From the NCBI GenBank assembly GCA_965199765.1, contig CBDATC010000002.1, positions 558,001-622,000 of the forward strand: a stretch of DNA of 64,000 nucleotides, read 5' to 3'. The notes below the pieces were generated by a model, which worked only from the letters and a program-made list of their open reading frames with translations, was not told the origin of the DNA and did not search any database. This stretch comes from JAPOXR01 sp965199765. GTDB lineage: Bacteria > Pseudomonadota > Alphaproteobacteria > Rhodobacterales > Rhodobacteraceae. Below, piece by piece: positions 34,835-43,605 of this stretch; the first letter of the stretch is position 1, and every line of letters starts with the position of its first letter. Position numbers and translations under genes: made by a program.

Positions 34835-35734
34835 TTGGACTGGGATAAACTCCGGGTGTTTCATGCTGTGGCCAAAGAAGGCAATCTCACAAGGGCTGGA
34901 GATGCGCTGCATCTCAGTCAGTCCGCCGTCAGCCGCCACATCAGCGCACTTGAAGACAATTTAGCCGCCACTTTATTCCACCGTCATGCCAGGGGGTTGA
35001 TTCCCACCGAACAGGGCGAACTTCTCTATGATGCGACCACTGCCATGGCGAAGCGGCTGGAAGCAGCAACCGCCCGCATTCGCGACGCGACGGATGAAAC
35101 TTTCGGAGAATTGCGGGTGACGACGTCGGTAGGATTCGGCACGTTGTGGCTTGCTCCCAGACTTGCCGCTCTCTACGAAAAGCATCCCTATCTCAAAATC
35201 GATTTGATTCTCGATGAGCGGGTGTTGGATCTGCCGATGCGGGAAGCCGATTTCGCGATCCGCATGAAAGAACCTTCGCAGGCGGAACTTGTTCGGCGAA
35301 AACTCATGTCATCCACAATGCAGCTTTTCACGAGCAAACGGTATCTTGACCAGCAATCAACACCAAAGGATCTCAATGATATCGAAAGACACAGATTGAT
35401 CTGTCCCAACAGTTCAACCGAAGCCAATAGCGCCAGTGCTCAGTTCGTTGGCCATTTGCTGGAGTACAACGCTTTTTCATACCTGAATGTTAACAACTAC
35501 TACGGCGTGCTGCAGGCCGTGCTGCACGGTTTGGGAATCGGCGTGCTTCCAAGCTATCTGAAAGAGCACGTTCCCGAATTGATTCAGGTGCTGCCGGAGG
35601 TCCAGTCTGCGGAGATTCCCGTCTATCTCGCCTACCCATTCGAGCTTAGAAACTCCAAGCGCATTCATGCATTCAGGAATTTTGTGCTTGAAGAATCGGT
35701 GCGACAGGGTCGAAAGCCGGAAACTCAGCGATAG
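34835..35734 (+). CDS. LysR family transcriptional regulator
   Basis: The 299-residue product opens LDWDKLRVFHAVAKEGNLTR, with the winged helix-turn-helix at about residues 4-62 (DALHLSQSAVSRHISALEDN) and a periplasmic-binding-like effector domain afterwards (ELRVTTSVGFGTLWLAPRLA near 90-110). The TTG at 34835 is chosen because GGAG lies six bases upstream and the family begins here. It is divergent from the indolepyruvate oxidoreductase gene; LysR proteins often control the divergent neighbour, so that gene is the first candidate target. Confidence 0.9.
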   Translation: MDWDKLRVFHAVAKEGNLTRAGDALHLSQSAVSRHISALEDNLAATLFHRHARGLIPTEQGELLYDATTAMAKRLEAATARIRDATDETFGELRVTTSVGFGTLWLAPRLAALYEKHPYLKIDLILDERVLDLPMREADFAIRMKEPSQAELVRRKLMSSTMQLFTSKRYLDQQSTPKDLNDIERHRLICPNSSTEANSASAQFVGHLLEYNAFSYLNVNNYYGVLQAVLHGLGIGVLPSYLKEHVPELIQVLPEVQSAEIPVYLAYPFELRNSKRIHAFRNFVLEESVRQGRKPETQR

Positions 35735-35987
35735 ACTCCGCTCCTATGCCGGCAGCGGTGGATTCGACCCCATGCGGCACACATCAGTTCGGACGGGATT
35801 CCAAATCCTGCTGCCGGCGGAAAACCAACCGACGAGCATCGCAGCGAGCATCACCTCATGAATCCGGATTGAGAAAGCAAACCGTCACCATATTCCGCGA
35901 TACGAGAATCGCGTTCCATACCGTTCACAATCTTGCACAACACCGCCCGAGCACATAAATGTACGGGCAGGCAAAGGAGTGCTGCAA

Positions 35988-36230
35988 ATGCCAATCCAGG
36001 CTGCTGAGCTCAAAAAGCTGATTCAGGATGCTTTTCCTGATGCCGAAGTGACAATCACAGATCTCGCCGGCGATGGAAATCACTATGCGGCTGAAGTGGT
36101 TGACGCTAGTTTCAAGGGCATGAACCGAGTACAGCAGCAAAGAGCCGTTTACGCGTCTCTAAAAGATAAAATGAGCGGGCCGAGCGGTGAATTGCATGCG
36201 CTTGCCCTCACGACGAAGGTGAAGGAGTAA
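35988..36230 (+). CDS. BolA family iron-sulfur assembly partner
   Basis: The 80-residue product matches the short BolA family: IQAAELKKLIQDAFPDAEVT, then DGNHYAAEVVDASFKGMNRV and QQRAVYASLKDKMSGPSGEL with the closing block LHALALTTKV. BolA proteins form [2Fe-2S]-bridged pairs with CGFS glutaredoxins, and the grxD gene follows three bases later. The His in HALAL is the conserved cluster ligand. Start: ATG at 35988 with AGGAG nine bases upstream. Confidence 0.92.
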   Translation: MPIQAAELKKLIQDAFPDAEVTITDLAGDGNHYAAEVVDASFKGMNRVQQQRAVYASLKDKMSGPSGELHALALTTKVKE

Positions 36231-36233
36231 GCA

Positions 36234-36599
36234 ATGACGCAGGATATCCACCAGCAAATCCAAAACACAGTGGACAACCATGAAGTCGTGCTCTTCATGA
36301 AGGGGACGAAGTTGGCGCCTCAATGCGGGTTTTCTTCGCGTGTCGCAGGTGTCCTCAATTTCATTGGCGTCGAATTTGAAGACGTGAATGTTCTTGAGGA
36401 TATGGATCTGCGCGAAGGAATTAAACAGTTTTCCGATTGGCCGACGATCCCGCAGCTCTACGTCAAAGGCGAATTTATTGGCGGGTGCGATATCGTTGTC
36501 GAAATGACGATATCGGGCGAACTTGACGAACTGCTGGACCAGAAATCCGTATCATACAACAAGGACGCCGCTTCGCGTATTCGTGACCACAACACCTAG
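36234..36599 (+). CDS. grxD: Monothiol glutaredoxin (CGFS type)
   Basis: The 121-residue product carries KGTKLAPQCGFSSRVAGVLN with the CGFS active site at about residues 31-34, WPTIPQLYVKGEFIGGCDIV near 64-83 (glutathione-binding cis-Pro and GG-C-D), and normal Grx4 length plus a short tail. It carries [2Fe-2S] clusters and pairs with BolA, encoded just upstream. The operon ends here and converges on zapA; an inverted repeat lies between. Confidence 0.95.
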   Translation: MTQDIHQQIQNTVDNHEVVLFMKGTKLAPQCGFSSRVAGVLNFIGVEFEDVNVLEDMDLREGIKQFSDWPTIPQLYVKGEFIGGCDIVVEMTISGELDELLDQKSVSYNKDAASRIRDHNT

Positions 36600-36618
36600 C
36601 CGCAGCGAAACCGATCTC

Positions 36619-36668
36619 ATGCACCGCAGATCCGATGGCATAGGGCATCGATCCAAGTCCCGGTGCAT
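36619..36668. repeat. Nested inverted repeat between convergent grxD and zapA
   Basis: ATGCACCG (36619-36626) is perfectly complementary to CGGTGCAT (36661-36668). Inside it GATCCGATG (36629-36637) pairs with CATCGATC (36646-36653) with one bulged base. No T run follows on either side, so a classic terminator is not obvious; it may be a two-way transcription stop or a small structured RNA. Confidence 0.55.
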
Positions 36669-36709
36669 TCGACTGGAAGTTTGACAATTCTGTTCGCTTG
36701 CAAGGCAAA

Positions 36710-37129
36710 TTAGCTGGTATGTCCGCTGCCGCAAGCCGATTCGGGCTTTCGTTCGGTTTGCAGGGCCTCGTCAAGTCTGTCGGCTAATGATTCGGTGATT
36801 CGGGCGAATTTTTCCAGAGCTTCATACGCTTCCGGCTCCAAAACCGGTATCTCAACCGTCTCCGCGGGTTTAGCCGCTTTCTCCTGTAGACGCTGAATTT
36901 TCTTCTCCGCCTCGTAAACCGCTTGCCGCTGTTCGAGCAGCTGATTGGCAACATTCAAACCGGCAATTGCCAAATTCTCCGCGGGTGACACCGTGGCGCT
37001 TCCCCGCTCGATTCCCGCGTTCAAAATCTCCTGCAAAACCTCTGCCGCTTTCACGACCGCTTCAAAATCCTTGTATTCCACCGCGACGTCAATTTTTCGT
37101 CCCAAAGTCTTGATCTGAATCTCAGGCAT
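36710..37129 (-). CDS. zapA: Cell division protein ZapA
   Basis: The 139-residue product begins EIQIKTLGRKIDVAVEYKDF, as in ZapA, followed by a helix with SPAENLAIAGLNVANQLLEQ near residues 49-68 and a coiled coil. ZapA cross-links FtsZ filaments at midcell. The C-terminal part after about residue 90 is longer than in the shortest homologues and ends in a low-complexity tail. Its ATG overlaps the stop of the upstream coiled-coil gene by eight bases. Confidence 0.85.
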   Translation of the reverse strand: MPEIQIKTLGRKIDVAVEYKDFEAVVKAAEVLQEILNAGIERGSATVSPAENLAIAGLNVANQLLEQRQAVYEAEKKIQRLQEKAAKPAETVEIPVLEPEAYEALEKFARITESLADRLDEALQTERKPESACGSGHTS

Positions 37130-37445
37130 CTGTCTCTTCCTTCAGCAGCGGTTTCAAATCGCTGAGAATATTCTCGAGTTCGTTGACCTCCGCCATGCGG
37201 CGGCTCTGAAGTTGCTTAAGTTTCTTGGATTCGGAATGAAGTCGGCGACTATCCTCCTTTAAGGCTTTGATCTGATTTTCCTGATCTTTGATTTGGGCGC
37301 GCGCCGAAGCGAGCTGACTGGTCAGAAGTTCGATTTCTGCAATCGCGGCCCGATTATAGTTGTCCAGCCGATTCGCCATGCGGCGGCATGCGATCTCTGC
37401 CCGCTGGACCAATTTTCGAGTCGATTCGTCCATCTCGCTCACCAA
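37122..37445 (-). CDS. Coiled-coil protein encoded with ZapA (DUF4164-like)
   Basis: The 107-residue product is almost entirely helical and heptad-rich, with QLASARAQIKDQENQIKALK and KLKQLQSRRMAEVNELENIL. A small coiled-coil protein of this kind (DUF4164 in some alphaproteobacteria) often precedes zapA. The start is uncertain: TTG 37445, GTG 37442 and ATG 37433 all lie within a few codons, and AAGGG is placed best for the GTG. The pair zapA plus coiled-coil gene is divergent from tkt. Function beyond a probable division role is unknown. Confidence 0.7.
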   Translation of the reverse strand: MVSEMDESTRKLVQRAEIACRRMANRLDNYNRAAIAEIELLTSQLASARAQIKDQENQIKALKEDSRRLHSESKKLKQLQSRRMAEVNELENILSDLKPLLKEETDA

Positions 37446-37580
37446 TTGCCCTTTAACGCTCGCATTATGCTTAACAGTTTGTTGTCCTGCAATGACCGCT
37501 CGTTCAAATTTATCCTGATTTGCTTGCTTTTGGCCTCACTTCGGTAAATATCCACACCCGCAGGAGCAAGAGGATGCACA

Positions 37581-39599
37581 GTGAACAACTATATTGAAGC
37601 TACGATGCCCCGGGAACATTGGCTGCGTGCCAGCGCGGTGCGAGCTTTGGCAATGGATTGTGTCCAAAATGCCAATTCCGGACACCCCGGAATGCCGATG
37701 GGAATGGCAGATGTTGCCTCTGTTCTTTTCGAAAAACACCTGAAATTCGATGCCTCCGAGCCTCACTGGCCAGATCGTGATCGATTCGTCCTGTCCGCCG
37801 GGCATGGTTCAATGCTGATATACGCGTTGCTGCATTTGACCGGCTACACCGACTTCACTCTGGAACAGCTCAAAAATTTTCGGCAGCTCGGATCGCTGAC
37901 ACCGGGCCATCCGGAATTCGGCCACGGAGGAGGAATCGAGACAACCACCGGGCCTCTTGGTCAGGGACTCGCCAATGCCGTAGGCATGGCCATCGCCGAG
38001 GAATCTTTGCGCAGCCGTTTCGGCAAAGACATTGTCAATCACCGGACTTATGTTCTTGCAGGCGATGGCTGTCTGATGGAAGGCATCAGCCACGAAGCCT
38101 GCGCACTCGCCGGCAAGCTCAATCTTTCCCAGCTCACCCTCCTTTTTGACGACAATCAGATCACCATTGACGGCCGTGTTAGCCTTTCCGACAAAACTGA
38201 TCAATTGGCGCGTTTCGAGTCTTATGGCTGGAAGACAATCGAATGCGATGGTCACGACCCGCGGGCCATAGACGCGGCCCTGCAATCGGCCAACGATTTT
38301 TCAGAACCGACGCTGATCGCATGCCGCACTGTGATCGGCTACGGATCCCCGAAGAAGCAAGGAACCGAATCAGCGCACGGCAGTCCGTTGGGCGAAGAAG
38401 AAATCTCAGCCGCAAAATCCTTTTATGGCTGGCCATACGGTCCGTTCGAGGTACCCACGGTCATCCATGAAGAGTGGTTGGATATCGGAAGACGAGGACG
38501 CTCCGAGCGAGCCGCATGGCAGCAGCGGTTGGATAAATTGCCGCAAAAGCAAAGACAGTTGTTCAAACGAATGCTCAGCGGGGAACCGCCAAGGAAATTG
38601 ACCACCGCCGTCAATGCGTTGAAACGGCAGATTTCTGCCACAGTTCCGAACATCGCAACACGAAAATCATCGGAACTCGTGCTGGAACAGATCAATCCGC
38701 TCCTGCCGGAGATGGTAGGCGGTTCCGCTGATCTAACCGGGTCCAACAACACCAAAACAAAGGACCTCGGAATCTTCTCTGAAGCTGACCGGACCGGACG
38801 ATACATTCATTACGGGGTTCGTGAGCATGCCATGGCCGCTGCCATGAACGGCATGGCGTTACACCGGGGCATTCGGCCTTATGGCGGAACCTTTTTGTGT
38901 TTTGCCGATTATGCCCGTCCCTCCATGCGACTCTCTGCTCTGATGGGAATTCCGGTTACCTTTGTCATGACGCATGATTCCATCGGGCTTGGAGAAGACG
39001 GTCCGACCCATCAGCCGGTTGAACAGCTGGCCATGCTGCGCGCCACTCCGAATCTGCGGGTGTTTCGGCCATGCGACACGATTGAAACCGCCGAAAGTTG
39101 GGAAATCGCCGTATCGTCACAGAACACCCCGACGGTCATCGCGTTGTCGCGCCAATCCATGCCAACCGTCCGCAAAAGCCATAAACGAAGAAACATGTGC
39201 AGCTACGGCGCCTACATTCTGGCCGACTCGATCGCGCCTCGTCGTGTGGTATTGTTGGCAACAGGATCGGAAGTGGCGATTGCGCTTGATGCACAGAAAC
39301 TATTGGAAGCGGAGGGAATCGGAACTCGAGTGATATCAATGCCGTGCTGGGAATTGTTTGCCGAGCAGGACACGGCATATCGGCGGCGTGTCCTTCCGCG
39401 AACCGCGGTCCGCGTGGGAATTGAAGCCGGTGTTCGCCAGGGATGGGACAGATGGCTGTGCGGCGAACTCGGTCGGGAAAACAAAGCCGCGTTTGTCGGC
39501 ATGCGGTCATTCGGAGCTTCGGCGCCGGCATCGGAGCTCTTCGAGCATTTTGGAATCTCCTCTTCGGTTGTCGCCGACAAGGCAAAGGAACTGCTCTGA
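37581..39599 (+). CDS. tkt: Transketolase
   Basis: Transketolase moves two-carbon units between sugar phosphates using thiamine diphosphate. The 672-residue product shows ANSGHPGMPMGMADVASVLF near residue 31, HGSMLIYALLHLTGY near 74, the TPP-Mg motif LAGDGCLMEGISHEACALAG near 155-175, and the transketolase signature GVREHAMAAAMNGMALHRG near 413-431. All expected catalytic His blocks are visible. The GTG at 37581 is supported by AGAGG seven bases upstream. It leads a co-directional group with gap and pgk. Confidence 0.95.
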   Translation: MNNYIEATMPREHWLRASAVRALAMDCVQNANSGHPGMPMGMADVASVLFEKHLKFDASEPHWPDRDRFVLSAGHGSMLIYALLHLTGYTDFTLEQLKNFRQLGSLTPGHPEFGHGGGIETTTGPLGQGLANAVGMAIAEESLRSRFGKDIVNHRTYVLAGDGCLMEGISHEACALAGKLNLSQLTLLFDDNQITIDGRVSLSDKTDQLARFESYGWKTIECDGHDPRAIDAALQSANDFSEPTLIACRTVIGYGSPKKQGTESAHGSPLGEEEISAAKSFYGWPYGPFEVPTVIHEEWLDIGRRGRSERAAWQQRLDKLPQKQRQLFKRMLSGEPPRKLTTAVNALKRQISATVPNIATRKSSELVLEQINPLLPEMVGGSADLTGSNNTKTKDLGIFSEADRTGRYIHYGVREHAMAAAMNGMALHRGIRPYGGTFLCFADYARPSMRLSALMGIPVTFVMTHDSIGLGEDGPTHQPVEQLAMLRATPNLRVFRPCDTIETAESWEIAVSSQNTPTVIALSRQSMPTVRKSHKRRNMCSYGAYILADSIAPRRVVLLATGSEVAIALDAQKLLEAEGIGTRVISMPCWELFAEQDTAYRRRVLPRTAVRVGIEAGVRQGWDRWLCGELGRENKAAFVGMRSFGASAPASELFEHFGISSSVVADKAKELL

Positions 39600-39720
39600 G
39601 CAAACCGGTTGTGATGTTTGAACAGTTAGCCGACTCGGCTGCCCTTCAGAACATTTAAGCCCTTGGCATAATGGCCAATTCTCTTGATCAATGATTTGAA
39701 ATGGAAGGACGGGATTGATC

Positions 39721-40719
39721 ATGCCTGCATCTGTTGGGATAAACGGCTTTGGAAGAATCGGACGAAATGTTCTTCGGGCGATCGCCGAATCCAATCGAAC
39801 TGATATAAAAGTTATCGCGGTAAACGATCTTGCTCCGGTTGCCCATCTTGCCCATCTGCTGGAATTCGATTCAGTGCATGGCAGATTTCCGGGCACAATC
39901 AAAACCGGCAATGACTTTATCGATATCGGCACCGGGGCGATTCGAATATCATCGGTCCGCGAGCCCGAAGAATTGCCATGGAATGATGTAAGCGTCGCGA
40001 TGGAATGCACTGGCCGGTTTACGCAGAGAAGCGCAGCGGCAAAGCACTTGGATAATGGTTCGCAGCGTGTGCTGGTATCGGCACCGGCCACCGATGCTGA
40101 CAAGACGATCGTGTTTGGAGTCAATCACCAAAGTCTGTCCGCTGAAGATCAAGTGGTTTCCAATGCCTCCTGCACGACGAATTGTTTGGCGCCGGTTGCC
40201 AAGGTTTTGAATGACGCTGTTGGCATCGAACGGGGATTCATGACGACGATTCACAGCTATACCGGCGACCAGCCAACCCTGGATGCTGTCCACCAGGATC
40301 TATATCGGGCACGAAGCGCCGCATTATCCATGATTCCGACTTCCACCGGCGCTGCGCGCGCGGTCGGCTTGGTCCTCCCGGAACTCTCTGGCCGTTTGGA
40401 CGGCGTTGCAATCCGCGTGCCGACGCCAAATGTTTCCGTCGTCGATCTGGCATTTGTCGCATCCCATGAAACATCGCCCGCGGAAATCAACGAGCATATC
40501 GCGGAAGCAGCCGGAGGTCGGCTCAAGGGGATACTCGGCTACACCGAACGGCAAAATGTTTCGGTTGACTTCAATCACGACCCTCACTCATCGGTGCTTC
40601 ACTGCGATCAAACCAAGGTGCTCGACGGCACCTTCTGCCGTGTGCTGAGCTGGTATGACAATGAATGGGGGTTCTCGAATAGAATGTGCGATGTCGCGGC
40701 AGTCATGGCGGCGTTGTGA
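39721..40719 (+). CDS. gap: Glyceraldehyde-3-phosphate dehydrogenase
   Basis: The 332-residue product has the Rossmann start VGINGFGRIGRNVLRAIAES, the catalytic motif SNASCTTNCLAPVAKVLND near residues 149-167 (active Cys), and VDLAFVASHETS and WYDNEWGFSNRMCDVAAV near the C-terminus. It interconverts glyceraldehyde 3-phosphate and 1,3-bisphosphoglycerate; the residue after the first beta strand suggests normal NAD(P) use but does not fix the cofactor. ATG 39721 follows a GGAAGGACGGG purine stretch. The stop overlaps the pgk start. Confidence 0.95.
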   Translation: MPASVGINGFGRIGRNVLRAIAESNRTDIKVIAVNDLAPVAHLAHLLEFDSVHGRFPGTIKTGNDFIDIGTGAIRISSVREPEELPWNDVSVAMECTGRFTQRSAAAKHLDNGSQRVLVSAPATDADKTIVFGVNHQSLSAEDQVVSNASCTTNCLAPVAKVLNDAVGIERGFMTTIHSYTGDQPTLDAVHQDLYRARSAALSMIPTSTGAARAVGLVLPELSGRLDGVAIRVPTPNVSVVDLAFVASHETSPAEINEHIAEAAGGRLKGILGYTERQNVSVDFNHDPHSSVLHCDQTKVLDGTFCRVLSWYDNEWGFSNRMCDVAAVMAAL

Positions 40720-41942
40720 CACGATCAAGCGCCGGATCGGCGCCGTCTGAGCGAAGATGGAAGTCCTTAAGCGAACTGGCGCCGAAAAATCAGCGAGTGC
40801 TGACCCGCGTTGACTTCAATGTTCCGATCGCGCACGGTCGCATCACCGATGCGACAAGGATCGAGCGCACCGCACCGACGATTGAGTTCCTGCTCGAAAG
40901 ACATAATGTTCCGATATTGATGACTCATCTTGGACGGCCTGAATCCTCGGCCGATCGAGAATTCAGCGTTTCCCAGCTGGCACCCGCGATAAAATCTATT
41001 TTCGGCGCAGATGTCATCGTCAGCTCCTCGGTATCAGGCGCAGCGGCAATGAAAGCGGTGCAGCAGGCGAAACCAAATCAACTGGTCCTCTTGGAAAACC
41101 TGCGCTTCGATGCCAGAGAAATAAAAAATGATCCTGGTTTCGCCGCTGAATTGGCATCGCTGGGAAGTGTGTATTGCAACGACGCGTTCTCGGTCTTGCA
41201 TCGTTCCCATTCTTCAGTCGACGCGCTGGCCGGTCTATTGCCAAGCTGCGCCGGCATGAATCTCGAAAGAGAGCTGAATGCGCTTGAATCGGCGCTCGGA
41301 AACCCTGCCCGCCCATTGACGGCTGTTGTTGGCGGAGCCAAGATATCGACCAAAATAAATCTGCTTGAAAACTTGCTTCGCAAAGTTGATGCGCTGATCA
41401 TCGGCGGAGCCATGGCGAACACCTTTCTTTTGGCGCAGGGGCATTCGGTAGGAACGTCTTTGGCAGAACCGGAACTGGTGGCGACCGCTTTGTCGATCTT
41501 GGATCAATCCCGGAAAGCCGGATGCGAACTTGTGCTGCCCATAGACATCGTCGTCGCCGGTGCGTTTCGCTCAGGTGTCGAACACATCACGGTATCGTCG
41601 GATGCCTGTCCCGCCGACATGATGATTCTCGATATCGGACACCATTCCATCCAGCGAATCCAAACTCTGATTTCGAATTCCCGGACACTCATATGGAACG
41701 GTCCGTTCGGCGCATTCGAAGTTCCTCCCTTCGATCAGGCCACCAATGTCCTGGCGCGATTTGCCGCTGAAAAAACCAGACTGGGAGAATTGTATTCGGT
41801 TGCCGGCGGCGGCGATACGACCGCCGCCCTTAAGCACGCCGGATCTTCCGAAGACTTCACCTATGTTTCGACTGCCGGAGGAGCGTTTCTGGAATGGCTG
41901 GAAGGCGGCGAGCTTGCAGGAATTGCCGCACTTTGCAATTAA
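40716..41942 (+). CDS. pgk: Phosphoglycerate kinase
   Basis: Pgk transfers the acyl phosphate of 1,3-bisphosphoglycerate to ADP. The 408-residue product contains RVLTRVDFNVPIAHGRITDA near residue 26, LMTHLGRPESSADREFSVSQ near 68, LLENLRFDAREIKNDPGFA near 126, VVGGAKISTKINLLENLL near 208 and the nucleotide loop SVAGGGDTTAALKHAG near 361. An N-terminal extension of about 20 residues precedes the usual start; the GTG at 40716 overlaps the gap stop (GTGA), and a later start is possible. The next gene, ftsB, begins three bases after its stop. Confidence 0.94.
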   Translation: MTRSSAGSAPSERRWKSLSELAPKNQRVLTRVDFNVPIAHGRITDATRIERTAPTIEFLLERHNVPILMTHLGRPESSADREFSVSQLAPAIKSIFGADVIVSSSVSGAAAMKAVQQAKPNQLVLLENLRFDAREIKNDPGFAAELASLGSVYCNDAFSVLHRSHSSVDALAGLLPSCAGMNLERELNALESALGNPARPLTAVVGGAKISTKINLLENLLRKVDALIIGGAMANTFLLAQGHSVGTSLAEPELVATALSILDQSRKAGCELVLPIDIVVAGAFRSGVEHITVSSDACPADMMILDIGHHSIQRIQTLISNSRTLIWNGPFGAFEVPPFDQATNVLARFAAEKTRLGELYSVAGGGDTTAALKHAGSSEDFTYVSTAGGAFLEWLEGGELAGIAALCN

Positions 41943-41945
41943 GTT

Positions 41946-42332
41946 TTGAATATTGACAAAAGCGTTTCACAATTTCAATCAAGCCTGCCAAAAGACAATC
42001 AAAAAAATGAGTCGTTCTTGAGCGTTTGGTCAAAATATTGGTTCAGCATCCGGGCGGCATTCACGGTCGTTTGGCTGGGTATTGTCACATTAGGGTGTGC
42101 TTTCTTTTCCTACATTGCGGTGCAGGGAGAATACGGCGTCTTCAAGAGAGTGCAAATCAACAGCCGAGCGGCTGAGCTGGAACAAGAACTGGCTTCGGTG
42201 AATGCCGAAGTTGAAGTCATGAAAATAAAGACCAAAGGACTATCGCCCGAAAGCTTGGATCTTGACCTGCTCGATGAACGCGCGCGCAAGGTGCTCGGAC
42301 TAGTGCGCACCGACGAAATCGTCATCAATTGA
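41946..42332 (+). CDS. ftsB: Septum formation initiator FtsB/DivIC family protein
   Basis: The 128-residue product has a cytosolic N-terminus, one membrane helix at about residues 37-60 (AAFTVVWLGIVTLGCAFFSY) and a periplasmic coiled coil (VQINSRAAELEQELASVNAE) ending in DLDLLDERARKVLGLVR, the family close. FtsB bridges FtsL and FtsQ in the divisome. In many alphaproteobacteria this gene sits between eno and pdhA; here it follows pgk and precedes pdhA, so eno is elsewhere. Start: TTG at 41946; no strong ribosome binding site, so coupling to pgk translation is likely. Confidence 0.85.
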   Translation: MNIDKSVSQFQSSLPKDNQKNESFLSVWSKYWFSIRAAFTVVWLGIVTLGCAFFSYIAVQGEYGVFKRVQINSRAAELEQELASVNAEVEVMKIKTKGLSPESLDLDLLDERARKVLGLVRTDEIVIN

Positions 42333-42570
42333 TGCTGTGCGGTCGCCGGTATTAGTCTCTTTCCGGTTGCCGAATCAGCGTCTCATCCTTGTGCCGCGCG
42401 CGGCAATTGAATTTCCTGGTTTCAGAATACGCTCTATGTTGACCTCAGCAAACTGCAATGTTGGATGAAGGTCTAAAGCGCAGCACTGGAATTTTTGCCG
42501 AAGTTACATTAAGTCACCCCCCGGGAGACGACCGCAGAATTGGCTGGCTGAAGAATTGGAAGGTCGAAGT

Positions 42571-43560
42571 ATGGCTGCAAAGAAGGGCGCGAAGACCGCG
42601 GATGTGACGAAGGAGGAGCTGCTTGGCTATTATCGTTCCATGCTGCTCATTCGACGATTTGAAGAAAGATGCGGTCAGCTTTACGGAATGGGAAAAATCG
42701 GCGGGTTCTGCCATCTTTATATCGGCCAGGAAGCCGTTGTCACCGGACTCGAAGCCTCTACCCAGGAAGGCGACAAGCGCATCACCGCCTACCGGGACCA
42801 CGGACATATGCTCGCCTGCGGAATGCATCCGGATGGTGTGATGGCTGAACTGACCGGCCGGGCCGGCGGCTACTCGAAAGGCAAAGGCGGTTCGATGCAT
42901 ATGTTCAGCGTCGAACGGCACTTTTACGGCGGACACGGAATCGTCGGCGCACAGGTGCCGATCGGCGCGGGATTAGCGTTTTCTGACAAATACAAAGGCA
43001 ACAACAACATTACCTTCACCTATTTCGGTGATGGAGCTGCCAATCAAGGCCAGATCTATGAAACCTTCAACATGGCATCGCTATGGAAGCTGCCGGTCGT
43101 GTTTATCATTGAAAACAACCGGTATGCGATGGGAACTTCGACAGGACGCTCCTCCGCGACTCCGGAATTCCATACCCGCGGCGAGGCATTTGCGATTCCA
43201 GGTGAAAAGGTGGACGGAATGGACGTGATTGCCATGCGGGATGCGGGACTAAAGGCCGCCGGCCACTGTCGGCAAGGCAAAGGTCCATATATTCTGGAGG
43301 CCCAGACCTACCGATACCGCGGACATTCGATGTCTGACCCGGCTAAATACCGAACCCGTGAAGAGGTTCAGAACATTCGGCAGCATCACGATCCCATAAC
43401 CAATGTGCGCGAACGACTTCTGCAATTCAAGGATATGGACGAAGCCAAAATCAAAACCGTTGACAATGAGATCCGCGCAATCGTCGACAAATCCGCCAAA
43501 GTCGCGACCGACAGCCCTGAACCTGCGGAAAGCGAACTATGGACGGACGTCTATGTCTGA
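42571..43560 (+). CDS. pdhA: Pyruvate dehydrogenase E1 component subunit alpha
   Basis: The 329-residue E1-alpha binds thiamine diphosphate and, with PdhB, decarboxylates pyruvate. It shows LLIRRFEERCGQLYGMGKIG near residue 27, GFCHLYIGQEAVVTGLEA near 48, GHGIVGAQVPIGAGLAF near 122 and the TPP motif FGDGAANQGQIYETFNMASL near 153-172, with IIENNRYAMGTS following. The phosphorylation-loop type sequence YRGHSMSDPAKYR is near 248. ATG 42571 is preceded by GGAAGG. pdhB follows after 45 bases. Confidence 0.95.
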   Translation: MAAKKGAKTADVTKEELLGYYRSMLLIRRFEERCGQLYGMGKIGGFCHLYIGQEAVVTGLEASTQEGDKRITAYRDHGHMLACGMHPDGVMAELTGRAGGYSKGKGGSMHMFSVERHFYGGHGIVGAQVPIGAGLAFSDKYKGNNNITFTYFGDGAANQGQIYETFNMASLWKLPVVFIIENNRYAMGTSTGRSSATPEFHTRGEAFAIPGEKVDGMDVIAMRDAGLKAAGHCRQGKGPYILEAQTYRYRGHSMSDPAKYRTREEVQNIRQHHDPITNVRERLLQFKDMDEAKIKTVDNEIRAIVDKSAKVATDSPEPAESELWTDVYV

Positions 43561-43605
43561 CAAAAACAGAAAAACGAACCAGGACAGCGTGATGGAGAAC
43601 AACCG

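Noticed and set aside
36600..36709. 6S RNA next to zapA
   Set aside because: The gap is about 110 bases, too short for 6S RNA, and lacks its long closing stem and central bubble; kept only as an inverted repeat.
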